From Leptospira gomenensis (GTDB lineage Bacteria > Spirochaetota > Leptospiria > Leptospirales > Leptospiraceae): a stretch of 64,000 nucleotides of DNA. The stretch lies in NCBI RefSeq assembly GCF_004770155.1, contig NZ_RQFA01000046.1, positions 124,001-188,000 on the forward strand. Direction: 5' to 3'. The notes beneath the pieces were generated by a model. That model was not told the DNA's origin and made no database searches. It saw nothing but the letters and a program-made list of their open reading frames with translations. Below, piece by piece: positions 33,347-50,170 of the stretch (the first letter of the stretch is position 1; each line of letters starts with the position of its first letter). The translations under genes and the position numbers were made by a program.

Positions 33347-34777
33347 CTATTCCATCACGATCGTTATGTCCACGCGTCGATTCTTTTGTCTACCCTGCAA
33401 AGAGGCGTTATCCGCAATCGGCTTACTTTTACCGTAGCCCTCGTAGGACATACGTTTTTCTTCGATTCCTTGTTTGTCCCTCAGCTCCCGGAGAACGGAT
33501 AACGCGCGTTCTCTGGAAAGTTTTTTATTATAATCCTCTCCCCCGGTGTTGTCCGTATGGCCGCTGATTCTGATTTCGCGATCGCCGTATTTTTTCAAAA
33601 CCGAAGCGATCCGCCCCAGCTCGGCCTTGGCCTCTTCTTTGAGTTCGGAGCGATCATAGTCGAAAAGGACGGAGTTTAGGGAGATCGTGATTCCTTCTTC
33701 GGTTCTTCGTATTTCCACCGGGGGGTCGGCGGCTTTTTCCGATTCGGGCCTAACCCGATTTTCCTCCTCTTCCGGCCAACCTAGATTCTGGGGTCTGGAC
33801 TTCGGGTCGGGTTTCGTTTTAGAGGTTTTAGACGGATCGATTCCGGTTTCCAATCCTCCGGAAAGAATCTTGCGAATCTCCTCCGCGAATTTATCCTTAT
33901 CCGTGTCGGTTAACTTTAAATTTTTATTATATACTCCGTGGATATCGAATGACATCTCCTGAGCGGCTCCGTTCGGATAAACGAACGTATATGCGAGTTG
34001 TACCCTTTTGTATTGCGGAATACCGGCGTCTTTGTCGAAGAACACCATTCCTCGGGCGAAACCGATTATCTTGGACGGAACTCCGTCGCGGTTCATTTGA
34101 GAATCGTAATAAAGGGAATAATTATATTCTATCTTATCCGCATTGCCGCTTAAATTCTGAAAACTCCAATCGTCGCGACCGTGATACTTGTATTTCGCGA
34201 GAACCGTGGCGGTTACCCTTCCTCCGGGGAATTGAAAATTTTCCGTCGCCGGCTGGGTCCATTCGTCACCTACCGCAACCGGTTTTTCCGAAAAACTGGG
34301 AAGGGATCTTAGGTTCGGCATTCCGTATTCCTGAGGAACTTTGTATTGGCCGATCTCCGTGATATGAAACTGGCTCTTAAACGTTTTGTCCTTGCGAAAG
34401 GCGGGATCGATTTCGGGAAATCTAGAATACGTATCGAAAAATCCGTCGAGGAGACAGGTTTTATTTTCGCAAGAAAGAGTTTCCAAAAGAATTCTATTCT
34501 TATCCTCTCTGCGAATTTTGCGTCCCTGACTCACCAATTGGACGCGATGATATTCGTTTAGCTCGACCGTTTCACCGGGAGTCAATTTCCAACGAAAAAG
34601 AATCCGTTCCTCTTCCGCAGAAACGAATCCGCCCGCGAACAATAGAAAAATATACGAAAGACAAAAGCGGAATCCGGCGGATCCGATAGATAAACCCTTT
34701 CCCGTTTTTCCGTAAACGAAACGCAAACCAGATTTCCCCATTCTATTATTTAATTTCGTATGATTCTTGGAAAACAT
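33347..34777 (-). CDS. OmpA-family peptidoglycan-associated envelope protein
   Basis: A 476-residue protein. An N-terminal hydrophobic segment (FCLSYIFLLFAGGFVSA) is a probable signal. The next 280 residues are beta-rich and unrecognised. The last 110 residues form an OmpA C-terminal domain: SVLFDYDRSELKEEAKAELGRI, ISGHTDNTGGEDYNKKLSRERALSVL and YEGYGKSKPIADN, which bind peptidoglycan diaminopimelate. The start may be 34777 or Met13 at 34741; neither has a strong RBS. The convergent spacing and its own promoter suggest a single gene. Role: linking the outer envelope to the cell wall, inferred from the domain. Confidence 0.88.
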   Translation of the reverse strand: MFSKNHTKLNNRMGKSGLRFVYGKTGKGLSIGSAGFRFCLSYIFLLFAGGFVSAEEERILFRWKLTPGETVELNEYHRVQLVSQGRKIRREDKNRILLETLSCENKTCLLDGFFDTYSRFPEIDPAFRKDKTFKSQFHITEIGQYKVPQEYGMPNLRSLPSFSEKPVAVGDEWTQPATENFQFPGGRVTATVLAKYKYHGRDDWSFQNLSGNADKIEYNYSLYYDSQMNRDGVPSKIIGFARGMVFFDKDAGIPQYKRVQLAYTFVYPNGAAQEMSFDIHGVYNKNLKLTDTDKDKFAEEIRKILSGGLETGIDPSKTSKTKPDPKSRPQNLGWPEEEENRVRPESEKAADPPVEIRRTEEGITISLNSVLFDYDRSELKEEAKAELGRIASVLKKYGDREIRISGHTDNTGGEDYNKKLSRERALSVLRELRDKQGIEEKRMSYEGYGKSKPIADNASLQGRQKNRRVDITIVME

Positions 34778-34835
34778 GAGACAAGACCAAAAAACTATCC
34801 GAAAAAACGGACAATCGGACGAAAATAAATCTTAG

Positions 34836-35156
34836 ATGGAACCCAGACTCGTTTATATCACCGCGGAAAACGAAAAGGAAGCCTTAAAGATCGGGAAAAT
34901 ATTGGTCCAAGAACGACTAGCGGCTTGCGCAAACATACTTCCTAAAATGAAATCGATCTTTCACTGGGAGGATAAGTTGACCGTGGCGAACGAATCGGTT
35001 CTGATCCTCAAAACGAAAAGCGATCTGATGACGGAACTCACTCTGCGGGTCAAATCGCTTCATAGTTATTCCGTTCCCTGCGTCGTCAGTCTTCCTCTTT
35101 TGGAGGGCAATCGAGAATTTTTCGATTGGATCTTATCGGAAGTGATATCGGAGTAA
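34836..35156 (+). CDS. cutA: CutA divalent-cation tolerance protein
   Basis: A 106-residue protein matching CutA1 from end to end: VYITAENEKEALKIGKILVQERLAACANI, then IFHWEDKLTVANESVLILKTK and the terminal HSYSVPCVVSLPLLEGNREFFDWI. CutA forms very stable trimers with a ferredoxin-like fold and has been linked to copper tolerance, although its precise role is unsettled. It stands between the OmpA-like gene (divergent) and a patatin gene 20 bases downstream that may be co-transcribed. Confidence 0.95.
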   Translation: MEPRLVYITAENEKEALKIGKILVQERLAACANILPKMKSIFHWEDKLTVANESVLILKTKSDLMTELTLRVKSLHSYSVPCVVSLPLLEGNREFFDWILSEVISE

Positions 35157-35176
35157 TTTCCACTAATCGGTGTTAT

Positions 35177-36013
35177 ATGGTTCAGATACACGTTAAAAAA
35201 AAATTCACTGCGCTTACTCTAAACTCGGCGTTCTTCGGATTTTACGCACACGCGGGATTCGCCAAAGGACTTTCGGAGATAGGATTTCATCCTTCGAAAA
35301 TCACAGGTTGTAGTTCGGGCGCTTTGATAGGATCTCTCGTCGCCGCCGGAATCCCTGTAGATACGATGACCGATCTGATCTTAGGTCTGAAAAAGAAGGA
35401 TTTTTGGGAAGGGAATCTGATCACGAATTTCGTAAAGCCGATACGCAAAGGTATCAAAAATTATTCTGGAATTTTATCCGGCAAAAAAATCCGAGATCTT
35501 CTCCGACCTCATCTGGGTCACAAAAAAATCGAGGAGCTTCCCGTACCTATGGGGATTTCCGTCTCCAACATCACGAAACAGATCCGCGAACTGAAAACCA
35601 AAGGCGATCTAATCGATCAAATTCTCGCATCGATGACGTTTCCGTTCCTGTTCGAAATACAAAAGTTAGGCGAAGAAGAATTTATCGACGGAGGTGTGGC
35701 CGACCAGGAGCCGATCAAGGAACTGATTCTGGATAAATCGATCAAAAAAATCGTCGTGCACAGCGTTCGTACAAAAAAAGGTCCTTCGGAAAAAGCCGTG
35801 GTCCGGGCGTTTCATTCGTCAGTCCAGATCATCGAGAACGAAACCAGAGAATTGAAGGAAATGCTCGCGAAACATTATAAAAAGCAAATATTACGGATAG
35901 AAACCGTAACGCCGTACATCGACGCTGACCGTCTTTCCCACGGAAAAGAGGCGCTGGAAGACGGGAGAAAAAGCGCGCATCACTGGAAGAAAAAAATCCT
36001 TTCTCCCGCTTGA
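35177..36013 (+). CDS. Patatin-like phospholipase (second copy)
   Basis: A 278-residue patatin-domain protein from the ATG at 35177; the in-frame start at 35126 lies within cutA and is not preferred. NSAFFGFYAHAGFAKGL is the oxyanion region, in which the usual GGG/GSG glycine loop is weak. GCSSGALIGSL contains the nucleophile Ser and IDGGVADQEPI the catalytic Asp. This group resembles bacterial patatins of unknown lipid specificity. It is clearly divergent from the patatin at 21815. It lies 20 bases after cutA and 24 bases before a GNAT gene, forming a likely three-gene unit. Confidence 0.85.
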   Translation: MVQIHVKKKFTALTLNSAFFGFYAHAGFAKGLSEIGFHPSKITGCSSGALIGSLVAAGIPVDTMTDLILGLKKKDFWEGNLITNFVKPIRKGIKNYSGILSGKKIRDLLRPHLGHKKIEELPVPMGISVSNITKQIRELKTKGDLIDQILASMTFPFLFEIQKLGEEEFIDGGVADQEPIKELILDKSIKKIVVHSVRTKKGPSEKAVVRAFHSSVQIIENETRELKEMLAKHYKKQILRIETVTPYIDADRLSHGKEALEDGRKSAHHWKKKILSPA

Positions 36014-36037
36014 ACGTGACCGTCTAACACGCATTCT

Positions 36038-36793
36038 ATGAGTAAAACGGACGAATCCCAAATAGCCAACAATTATATAGATCTACATCGGCTTTGTTCC
36101 GAGGAATCGAACGGAAAAATCCTGGAAAGGGAGAGTTTCGTTTTCTATTCGAATCCCGATTCGGAGTGGTTCACCAGGATCGTATTGAAGGAAGACATCA
36201 ACGGACAAAAACTACGGTCGGAATTGCGCGAACTTGACGAGTCCGGATTCGAATCGAATATTTTAGATTTTTCAAATACAATAAAATTTGAATCCGTTTT
36301 TCGGGAGTTGGGATACGATCACTGCAACGAACAATTAGGAATGTTTCTCGTCGGAAATCCGTTATTTTCGGAACGGGCGGAAAACGTACGATACGAGAAG
36401 ATCTCGGATTCCGAAAACCTACGACGATGGCTGGAGATCGTAAACGTTTCCTTTCAGTCGGACGATCGCGAAAATCTATATCTTCGTCTTTTAAAGAGGG
36501 AGTCGGTTTCCGTCTACGCGGCGTTTTACGACCAGACCATGGTCGCTACCGCGATGAGTTTTTATAACGGGAATTCCGTGGGCCTTTATTCGATCACGAC
36601 GGATCCGGAACATAGGGGAAAAAAATTCGCCTCTTCGTTGGTCTCTTTTACTTTGGAAAGGATCCGCTCCGTTTTTTCGGGAGTCGTAATCCTACACGCG
36701 ACCGAAATGGGAAAAGGAATCTACGAACGTTTCGGTTTTCGAAAAGCGGAAACCCTTCGGCACTGGGGTCGATCCGCTTCCGGATTACAGTGA
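36038..36793 (+). CDS. GNAT-family N-acetyltransferase
   Basis: A 251-residue protein with an unrecognised N-terminal half and a C-terminal GNAT domain: ATAMSFYNGNSVGLYSITTDPEHRGKKFASSLVSFTLERI contains the core strand and the acetyl-CoA pyrophosphate-binding R/Q-x-x-G-x-A/G loop (HRGKKFA), and GIYERFGFRKAETLRHW the terminal motif. The N-terminal half probably forms a second, degenerate GNAT fold, as in other two-domain members. The substrate is unknown. It is the last gene of the cutA-patatin-GNAT stretch and convergent with dihydroorotase. Confidence 0.85.
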   Translation: MSKTDESQIANNYIDLHRLCSEESNGKILERESFVFYSNPDSEWFTRIVLKEDINGQKLRSELRELDESGFESNILDFSNTIKFESVFRELGYDHCNEQLGMFLVGNPLFSERAENVRYEKISDSENLRRWLEIVNVSFQSDDRENLYLRLLKRESVSVYAAFYDQTMVATAMSFYNGNSVGLYSITTDPEHRGKKFASSLVSFTLERIRSVFSGVVILHATEMGKGIYERFGFRKAETLRHWGRSASGLQ

Positions 36794-36826
36794 AATCGTA
36801 TCGATTACGTTATGCGAAATTGCGAA

Positions 36827-36851
36827 AATCGGTCCGTTAACGGATCCGATT
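36827..36851 (-). terminator. Hairpin overlapping the end of dihydroorotase
   Basis: On the minus strand AATCGGATCCGTT pairs with AACGGACCGATT with one bulged base; the pyrC stop codon TAA sits at the tip. Only a short T run follows, so terminator strength is uncertain. It may also serve the convergent GNAT gene. Confidence 0.5.
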
Positions 36852-38105
36852 CCCCATAAAAAACGCAGCCTCGATCGAACCGGGAAATTCGAAATTTTCG
36901 AACGGCGACCAGCCGGACTTGCTTTTGATCTCCTGTTTTAGGAACTTTTTCGGCTTCTTTAGATTCAACACGGTAAAGTTGGCGGCATAACCTTGTTCGA
37001 TTTTTCCGAAACCCCTTCCGTATTTTTTCGGCAGATATTCGTTTACGAATTCTCCGGGATTTTTAGCGCAGATGTTCGCGATCGTTTTTCGATCCACGCC
37101 GGCGTTTAAAATCAACCAGGTGACGAAGAGGGAATACGTATCAAGTTGTGATATTCCGCTCGTTCCTTTTTTCTTTTCCTCTACGCTGTGGGGAGCGTGA
37201 TCGGTGGCGAGATAATCGATCCAACCTTCTTTGACTCCTTGTAACATCAGTTCCCGATCCTGCTTTTCGCGGAGTGGAGGATTCATCTGAAACCAATGTC
37301 GATTCTCGTCGGTTAACATCGATTTGTCGAAGAAGAGATGTGTGGGAGTGGCCTCGCAAGTGACCTTGACCCCCCTTTTTTTGGCGCTTTTGATCTTTTC
37401 CAAACCGTCGCCGGTCGAGTAATGACAAAGTTTTCCGCGGAGTTCGTAGGTTTCGATGAGATACAACGCGAAATCGGTCGCCAAGGTCTCCGCGATCGCC
37501 GGCCTCCGATCCTCGTGGAAACGTTCCTCCTGATGTTTTTCGAGGATTTCCGGATCCTCGCAATGAAAACTAACGTTCTGCCCTCGATAACGACGGATCG
37601 TATCCTCGAGACTTCGATTATCGTGAAAGAATAATTCTCCGATACTCGGTCCCATAAAAACCTTATACGGAACCGGTCTATCCAAAGGATTCGTCTCCGG
37701 ACCGATCCCCGCGTAGAGGGTGATATGGATGGAGGAACGATCGGCTAACGCGCGTTTTGTGCCGTAACTTGTAACGTCAACAGGCGGAATCGGATTGTTG
37801 GGCATATCTGCGATATGGACCACTCCTCCGTTGACCGCGGCGGCGCTTGCGGAATCGAAATCCTCTTTATATTTATGTTTGCCGGATTCGTCCTCTCTGG
37901 CATGAACGTGGATATCGCCGAACCCGGGAAAAATAGCCGACTCGTTGGGATCAAACCAAACCTCGTCGTTCGTCCTTTCGGAATCCACGTCGAATTCCAA
38001 CCCGTCGCGTACGGAGGTGATCCAACCCGTAGTAGGATCCCATTCCACGGTTCCGTCGAACTCCCTTTCGTGGGTTACGATTCTTCCGGAAATTTTTTTA
38101 ATCAT
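36837..38105 (-). CDS. pyrC: Dihydroorotase
   Basis: A 422-residue cyclic amidohydrolase. GFGDIHVHAREDE is the first metal-binding HxH motif, VPYKVFMGPSIGE contains the lysine that is carboxylated to bridge the metals, VSFHCEDPEIL and CHYSTGDGLE carry two more metal-ligand histidines, and ATDHAPHSVEEK holds the catalytic Asp. This pattern is that of class I dihydroorotases, which close carbamoyl-aspartate to dihydroorotate in pyrimidine synthesis. Other amidohydrolases are possible but the motif set fits dihydroorotase well. A small membrane-protein gene lies 11 bases upstream on the same strand. Confidence 0.88.
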   Translation of the reverse strand: MIKKISGRIVTHEREFDGTVEWDPTTGWITSVRDGLEFDVDSERTNDEVWFDPNESAIFPGFGDIHVHAREDESGKHKYKEDFDSASAAAVNGGVVHIADMPNNPIPPVDVTSYGTKRALADRSSIHITLYAGIGPETNPLDRPVPYKVFMGPSIGELFFHDNRSLEDTIRRYRGQNVSFHCEDPEILEKHQEERFHEDRRPAIAETLATDFALYLIETYELRGKLCHYSTGDGLEKIKSAKKRGVKVTCEATPTHLFFDKSMLTDENRHWFQMNPPLREKQDRELMLQGVKEGWIDYLATDHAPHSVEEKKKGTSGISQLDTYSLFVTWLILNAGVDRKTIANICAKNPGEFVNEYLPKKYGRGFGKIEQGYAANFTVLNLKKPKKFLKQEIKSKSGWSPFENFEFPGSIEAAFFMGNRIR

Positions 38106-38115
38106 CGGAACGGAT

Positions 38116-38751
38116 TTATTTAACGCAGATAACGTTGTATTTCATCGTTCCGAGACTGCTGGCCTCGACTCCGTCTTTGAAGTTTACGGAAAAGTAATAT
38201 CCCGAATCACCGTCCGGACTGGAGGACCAAAACACTCCCGCGTTTTTCAACTTTTGATCGGCGCGTTTGCTGAAGTTTTTGAGCTGGTCCTTTCCGGGAA
38301 GACGTTTGGATTTTTCTTCGCAGATATCTTTCGCTTCGGCCCAGGTTACGGATCGATTGAAGGAATCGTCCCAACCTCTTTTACCGTAAACGGGAGTTTT
38401 GGTGTGATAATTCTCGCAGATGAAATAACTGAAAATACCGAGCACGAGGATCGAAACGGATAACAAAACTCCCGCGAAGTATTTTCCGTTTTCCCGAGGC
38501 GCTCTTACTTTAGGAACGTTGTTTTCCATCGCGAGCTCTTGGCTTTTGCGATGAAATTCCTGATTTCGGTGAAAATTCTTTCCGTGTTGTTGACGCTGCT
38601 GATGGGAATGTCTTCGATTTCCTTCTTTCGATTCGTTGCGTTCGTTTCCGCCGCGGTTGGAATCGGAATTTTCGCGGTTCCTTTCGTTCCCCCCCGACCC
38701 TTTTTGGTTTGAATTATGTTTCTTTCTGGGAGGTCTTCTTTTATTTGCCAT
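38116..38751 (-). CDS. Single-pass membrane protein with Lcl/DUF1566-like domain
   Basis: A 211-residue protein. The first 95 residues are strongly basic and low in complexity (Arg, Asn, Gln, His, Ser) and should be cytoplasmic. One membrane helix follows (about 96-120, FAGVLLSVSILVLGIFSYFI), then an outer domain of 90 residues: SVTWAEAKDICEEKSKRLPGKDQL and FWSSSPDGDSGYYFSVNF resemble DUF1566/Lcl-type C-terminal domains. The basic tail could bind nucleic acid or acidic lipid. It lies 11 bases upstream of pyrC and may share its transcript. Confidence 0.8.
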   Translation of the reverse strand: MANKRRPPRKKHNSNQKGSGGNERNRENSDSNRGGNERNESKEGNRRHSHQQRQQHGKNFHRNQEFHRKSQELAMENNVPKVRAPRENGKYFAGVLLSVSILVLGIFSYFICENYHTKTPVYGKRGWDDSFNRSVTWAEAKDICEEKSKRLPGKDQLKNFSKRADQKLKNAGVFWSSSPDGDSGYYFSVNFKDGVEASSLGTMKYNVICVK

Positions 38752-38904
38752 TTGGACCTTGTAAGCTGTATTTGAAAAACTATTCTACGATTCGTACCAG
38801 AGATTTGAAATGTTGTAAATTAAAATTTAGATCTCCGCAGGAAGCCGTTCCTCCTCGTTGAAAATTGAGTGAATCCTCCCCGCAAATTCCGATCATGGTA
38901 AACA

Positions 38905-40900
<1,996 letters not shown>

Positions 40901-40921
40901 AGTGAGACCGATTCGATCCTT

Positions 40922-42748
<1,827 letters not shown>

Positions 42749-42862
42749 TCCGATTCCGGGAAATCATGCTTGTCACGGAAAAAAGTAGGAAAAAGCTAAA
42801 AAATCTGACGAACTTAATACTAATAGTCTTTAGTTTAAAAAATTATCCCATCGAAGGTCCGG

Positions 42863-44289
<1,427 letters not shown>

Positions 44290-44293
<4 letters not shown>

Positions 44294-44703
44294 AGGACCG
44301 ATTCGAAGGGGACGTTTTTATTAAGCGAAGTGGGAAGAAATACGACCTTCCCTTGTTTTAGCGGTACTTTCGGAACCATCCAGCCGACCCCAGCGAACGC
44401 GGGAAGAATCGAACTTGAAACCCGCATCACTCCCGGAAAATCAAAACCGGTCGTCGCGATGATCTTGTTTCCTCGATAGCCGTCTTTGTGAATACGTCGG
44501 ATCATCCAAAGTCCGGAAGTCTGCGTTTCCATCGTAATGTCGGTGACGATCGTATGAAATCGATTTTTATCGGCTGAATAGATTTCCCAACCCTGCGCCG
44601 CGTCGATCGCTCGAACGGTCTCGAATCCCTTTTGCTCGAACCAGATTTTCAGATTATTCGCGTAACGATCGTTGTCGTCCACGATCAACACGGCCTTTTT
44701 CAT
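44290..44703 (-). CDS. Response-regulator receiver-domain protein
   Basis: A 137-residue single receiver domain. [15 protein letters not shown] holds the acidic pair, [11 protein letters not shown] the phospho-accepting Asp55, and [11 protein letters not shown] the conserved Thr; a Lys fits VPKVPLKQG less well. No output domain, so it may signal by protein contact (CheY-like). The order of residues after the Thr is not fully canonical. It is the last gene of a coupled chain: its ATG overlaps the TGA of the ABC exporter gene (ATGA). No kinase is adjacent. Confidence 0.85.
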
Positions 44704-46598
44704 GGCAGAACTCCGTTGTTTGCGGTGAATTGATTATCCGAAAGTTTTCGGTATATTCCATTTTGCTCATAAAGGGAATTATGATCCCCTTCCTCGACGA
44801 TTTTCCCGTTTTCTATCACGATGATTCTCGGGATATCCTTGATCGTGGAAAGACGGTGAGCGATTACGAACGTGGTACGATTGGCGTATAATCGACGTAA
44901 GGCGTCGCTTACGAGTCGCTCGGATTCCACGTCGAGGGCGGAAGTAGCCTCGTCCAAGATCATGATTTCCGGGTCGCGCAACAGAGCCCTCGCGATGACG
45001 AGCCTCTGCCTTTGTCCGCCCGAAAGATTGAGACCTCGAACTCCTAAAATGCTGTCGTATCCGTTATCCATCTTTTTGATGAAGTCGTGTGCGTGCGCCA
45101 ATCTTGCGGCGCGGATCACGTCTTTACGCGTTGCACCCGGTTTTCCGTAGGCGATGTTGTCCGCGACGGAACCGTGAAACAAAAATATATCCTGCGTAAC
45201 GATTCCGATCTTTTTGCGGAGATCGCCCAAACTGATATCGCGGACATCCACTCCGTCGAATTCTATGGAACCCGAACTGGGATCGAAAAAACGCGGTAGC
45301 AAATCCATCAACGTGGATTTACCGCAACCGCTCGCTCCTATGAGCGCGACGGTTTCGCCTTTTTTCACTTTGAGATTGATGTCCTTCAGGACGGCCGCGT
45401 TCGTCCCCGGATAGGAAAAGAAAAGATTTTTGAATTCGATGCTTTTGTGGAGAGGAGTCGCGGAAACCTTGCTCTCTTCGCTGTGGTCCTCCGTTTCCAG
45501 ATCGATGATTTCGAAAATCCTTTTTCCGGAGGCGATCGCCTGTGTGATCTTTCCCACCATCTGGGAAAGTTGGGTAAGGGGACGAAGCAAAAACAAAAGC
45601 GTCAACAGAAAGGCCATAAACTCGCCTTGTGTGAATCTTCCGTTGTAGATCAGACTCGCCCCCGCCGCAAAAAAACCGAGGACCACGATCGAAGAGGTCA
45701 GCTCGACGAGCGACGGAGCGATCTGAAGATAAAACTGGCCTTTGAAGTTTCTCCGGTAAACGTTGTGGTTGATCTTACCGAATTTTTCCTGTTCGTAGGT
45801 TTCCGTGTTAAAGACGCGTATCACTTTGATTCCGGAAATCATCTCCTGAATGTTGGCGTTGAGATCCGCCATTTTTTCCTGCGAACGTACCGTCGATTTC
45901 GTGATCTTCCGGGTAAAAAGGGTTACCGGAAGAATGATGACGGGAACCGTGAGACACGCAACGAGAAGAAGTTCCGTATTCAAATATAATAATACCATTA
46001 AGTGCGTGATCACGTAGAAGAAGTTGATCGTCGCGTCGCGAAAATTGCTGGAAATGACCGCCGCGACCACTTCGACGTCGTTGATGATACGACTCATCAT
46101 CAAACCGGTCTTTTCCTTAAAAAAATAAGTAAGCGGAAGAAGCTGATTTTTTTCGAACAACTCCTGACGGATATCGCGCACCGCCTTATAACCGGCCGTG
46201 GCGATGCAGAAAACGGATAAAAGATACGTGATCAACTTCAAAAGGTAAAGCGGCATAACGATGATACAGATCGCCCAAACGACTTCCTTCGGCTCTAGAC
46301 CTTTGGTTCTGCCGTTGACCCATTGTTTTACGTCGATCAACACTAGTTTGGTCCTTTCGAGACCGTCCAGGGATTCGTCTCCGAACACCTTCTGTTTTAG
46401 GACGATCCTCTGTTCCGGCAACGTTAGTTGCAATTGAAACTGCGTCTTTTTGTCGTTTCCCAACGAGTCGAATAACGGGATAAAGGCGGTAAGGGAGATA
46501 GCGTTTAAAATCGCAGTTAACAAGGCAAAGACGATTCCCAGCGTGAATCGATACTTATACCGTACGGAATAGGACAAAAGCCTGAAAAAAAGTTTCAT
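44700..46598 (-). CDS. ABC exporter, fused permease and ATPase (MsbA-like)
   Basis: A 632-residue half-transporter. Six membrane helices (about 15-350) precede the nucleotide-binding domain: Walker [12 protein letters not shown] loop [10 protein letters not shown], signature [11 protein letters not shown], Walker [13 protein letters not shown] and the switch His in FVIAHRLST. The domain arrangement is that of MsbA/lipid A or multidrug exporters; a short extracytoplasmic insertion between helices 1 and 2 ([18 protein letters not shown] region) is longer than usual. It must form a homodimer or pair with another half. Substrate unknown. Its ATG overlaps the trpG stop (ATGA), so it is co-translated with tryptophan genes. 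Confidence 0.93.
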   Translation of the reverse strand: MKLFFRLLSYSVRYKYRFTLGIVFALLTAILNAISLTAFIPLFDSLGNDKKTQFQLQLTLPEQRIVLKQKVFGDESLDGLERTKLVLIDVKQWVNGRTKGLEPKEVVWAICIIVMPLYLLKLITYLLSVFCIATAGYKAVRDIRQELFEKNQLLPLTYFFKEKTGLMMSRIINDVEVVAAVISSNFRDATINFFYVITHLMVLLYLNTELLLVACLTVPVIILPVTLFTRKITKSTVRSQEKMADLNANIQEMISGIKVIRVFNTETYEQEKFGKINHNVYRRNFKGQFYLQIAPSLVELTSSIVVLGFFAAGASLIYNGRFTQGEFMAFLLTLLFLLRPLTQLSQMVGKITQAIASGKRIFEIIDLETEDHSEESKVSATPLHKSIEFKNLFFSYPGTNAAVLKDINLKVKKGETVALIGASGCGKSTLMDLLPRFFDPSSGSIEFDGVDVRDISLGDLRKKIGIVTQDIFLFHGSVADNIAYGKPGATRKDVIRAARLAHAHDFIKKMDNGYDSILGVRGLNLSGGQRQRLVIARALLRDPEIMILDEATSALDVESERLVSDALRRLYANRTTFVIAHRLSTIKDIPRIIVIENGKIVEEGDHNSLYEQNGIYRKLSDNQFTANNGVLP

Positions 46599-47173
46599 AA
46601 CTCCTGAACGATGGAGGAAAAGTTTCGGATCAGATCCAAACCCGCGCCCGTCATGATGGACTCGGGATGAAATTGGACTCCGTAAAGATGTTTTTTGGTT
46701 TTATGTCTGACGCCCATGATCACTCCGTCCGGAGTTTTGGAAGCGACTTCCAATTCCGAGGGGATACTTTCCGGTTGAATCACGAGAGAATGATAACGAG
46801 TCGCCACAAAAGGAGAAGGAATACCGCGGTAGATGTCCTTTCCGTCGTGTTCGATCAGGGAAACCTTACCGTGCATGATCGAAGGAGCGGAGACGATCTT
46901 TCCTCCGTGAACGAGACCGATCGCCTGATGTCCGAGACAGACTCCGAAAATGGGAAGTTTGCCGCCGAGTTCCCGGATCACGTCCAGACAAACCCTTGAA
47001 TCCTCGGGACGTCCGGGGCCCGGGGAAAGAATGATTCCTTTGGGATGAAGTTCGTTGATTTCGCTTAACGTAATTCTATCGTTCCTGAATACTTCGACCT
47101 GATTTCCGATCTGACAGAAATATTGGTAGAGATTGTATGTGAAAGAATCGTAATTATCGATGAGGAGAAGCAT
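46595..47173 (-). CDS. trpG: Anthranilate synthase component II (glutamine amidotransferase)
   Basis: A 192-residue class I glutamine amidotransferase. [15 protein letters not shown] and [11 protein letters not shown] are anthranilate synthase subunit II features, Cys79 in [10 protein letters not shown] is the nucleophile, and [10 protein letters not shown] holds the catalytic His and Glu. It supplies ammonia to TrpE for anthranilate formation; in many bacteria the same subunit also serves aminodeoxychorismate synthase (PabA), and both roles are possible. It starts immediately after the trpE stop codon. Its stop overlaps the ABC transporter start. Confidence 0.94.
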   Translation of the reverse strand: MLLLIDNYDSFTYNLYQYFCQIGNQVEVFRNDRITLSEINELHPKGIILSPGPGRPEDSRVCLDVIRELGGKLPIFGVCLGHQAIGLVHGGKIVSAPSIMHGKVSLIEHDGKDIYRGIPSPFVATRYHSLVIQPESIPSELEVASKTPDGVIMGVRHKTKKHLYGVQFHPESIMTGAGLDLIRNFSSIVQEL

Positions 47174-48681
47174 TTACTTCCATTCTCCTTTGAGTCCGTT
47201 TCTTGCGAATTCGACCGCCTTTAATAACGCCGCCATTTTGTTTTTGGTTTCTTCCAATTCCGATTCGGGAACGGAGTCGTAAACCACGCCTCCACCCGCC
47301 TGCAGGAACGCTTCATCGCCGTAGAACACGATGGTTCGAATGATGATCGCAAGATCGCTTTCTCCGGAAAAGGAGATATAACCCAAGGCGCCGGAATAGA
47401 TGGCACGGCGGGTAGTTTCCAATTCGTCGATGATTTCCATCGCGCGGATTTTAGGAGCGCCGGAAACCGTTCCCGCGGGGAGAGTCGCTCGGATAAGATC
47501 GTAGACGGTTTTTTCCTCGTCGAGTTCCCCCGAACACTGACTTACGATGTGCATAACGTGGGAATATTTTTCGATCACTTTGAAGTCGTTCACCCGGACG
47601 CTTCCCGGTTTACAAACGCGTCCGAGATCGTTGCGTCCCAAATCCACGAGCATGATATGTTCCGCGATTTCTTTCGGATCCGAAAGAAGATTCTCTTCGA
47701 GGAATTTGTCCTCGCTGGAATTTTTTCCTCTCGGTCTCGTGCCCGCGATCGGCCTAAGATAGGTATGATTACCGGCGTATTTCACCATAATTTCGGGAGA
47801 ACTGCCCACGATGGTGATTTCTCCGATACGTAGAAAATACATATAAGGACTCGGGTTCACCGTTCTCAAACCGCGATAGATTTGAAACGGAGAAACTTCG
47901 GGTTTAAACCTGACTTTCCTCGAAGGAACAACCTGAAAAATGTCTCCTGCTTTGATGTATTCCTTTGCACGTTCGACATTTTTCTTATATTCTTCATCTG
48001 GAATATTCGGATTTAATTGTAAAGGTCCGGAAACGGTTTTCGGATTCCGGATTCCGTCCGGTACGATTCCGTCGCGAATCTCGTTTTCGATCGCGTCGAT
48101 CCTCCGGAGCGCCGCTTCATAACATTCCCTAAGAGAAGAATGAGAGGCCGTCCTTGCGTTGACTACGATTCTTAGGACGTGATCGATATGATCCACGACC
48201 AAAAGTTCGTCGTAGATCGCGAAATAACAATCCGGCGCGTTTTCGTCCTCCGGTTTCGTATCCGGAATGTTTTCGTAATAACGGACCGCGGAATAGGAAA
48301 GAAATCCCACCGCACCTCCCGCGAACGGAGGCAAACGATAGTCCTGCACAAAAACGTCGTCTCCCAAAAGATTCTCCAAAAGAACCAAAGGATCATAGGT
48401 GATGATTTCGGTCGGCGGTTCCGTTCCTTCGGAAATGTAAAAAAGACCGTTTCTGCCTTGCAGGATGCGATGTGGAGTTTTACCGAGAAAGGAATTTCTT
48501 CCGAGTTTTTCCCCTCCTTCCACACTTTCGAGAAGAAAGGAATGTTTTGCGGATTCGCAGCCCCATTTTGCGAAGAGGGAAACGGGAGTTTCCATATCCA
48601 GAAAAATCTGTTTGAAGACCGGGATCAAATTCCCCCGGTCCGCCAGTTTGGAAAACTCTTCGAATGTGAGCGAATGATCCT

Positions 48682-48685
<4 letters not shown>
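47174..48685 (-). CDS. trpE: Anthranilate synthase component I, apparent CTG start
   Basis: A chorismate-binding enzyme of about 503 residues. [21 protein letters not shown] is the N-terminal inhibitor-binding segment, [21 protein letters not shown] and [11 protein letters not shown] the chorismate-binding core, and [20 protein letters not shown] the signature. It makes anthranilate from chorismate with trpG. TTG at 48628 would cut off conserved residues [15 protein letters not shown], so translation must begin upstream. No in-frame ATG, GTG or TTG exists there; CTG at 48685, 8 bases after GAGGGA, overlaps the upstream TGA stop as CTGA. It is the second gene of a five-gene chain. Confidence 0.9.
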
Positions 48686-49845
<1,160 letters not shown>

Positions 49846-50170
49846 TTAATAGCACACCTTGATCGAAATTTGGCTCGTCCGATGGTCCCGGGCATCCCGC
49901 CTGAATCGCCGAAAAGCCGGATTGAGGGGAAGATCTCCGGTACGGCCTCGAAATCGGTGTTGGAACCTGGAATAAAGAGCTCTGTAATGCAGGATTCGAA
50001 GAGAATCCTTTACCGTCAAGAAGGTACGAAAGGGTCTATTGTGATTCGCGATAGGAGTCAGCCCGTAGACGCCTGGAATTTCAGGAAATTTCTCGGTTTT
50101 AGGGCCCGGGGTTTGGCGGTGGTGAGGTGCTGCGGTTTCGGTGGATGAATCTTCTTGTTTATCGCGACAC
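49846..50170. other. Intergenic region left of the tandem array
   Basis: No gene is supported. Open frames on both strands here run into the tandem array; their repeat-derived peptides are by-products of the 48-bp period. Confidence 0.4.
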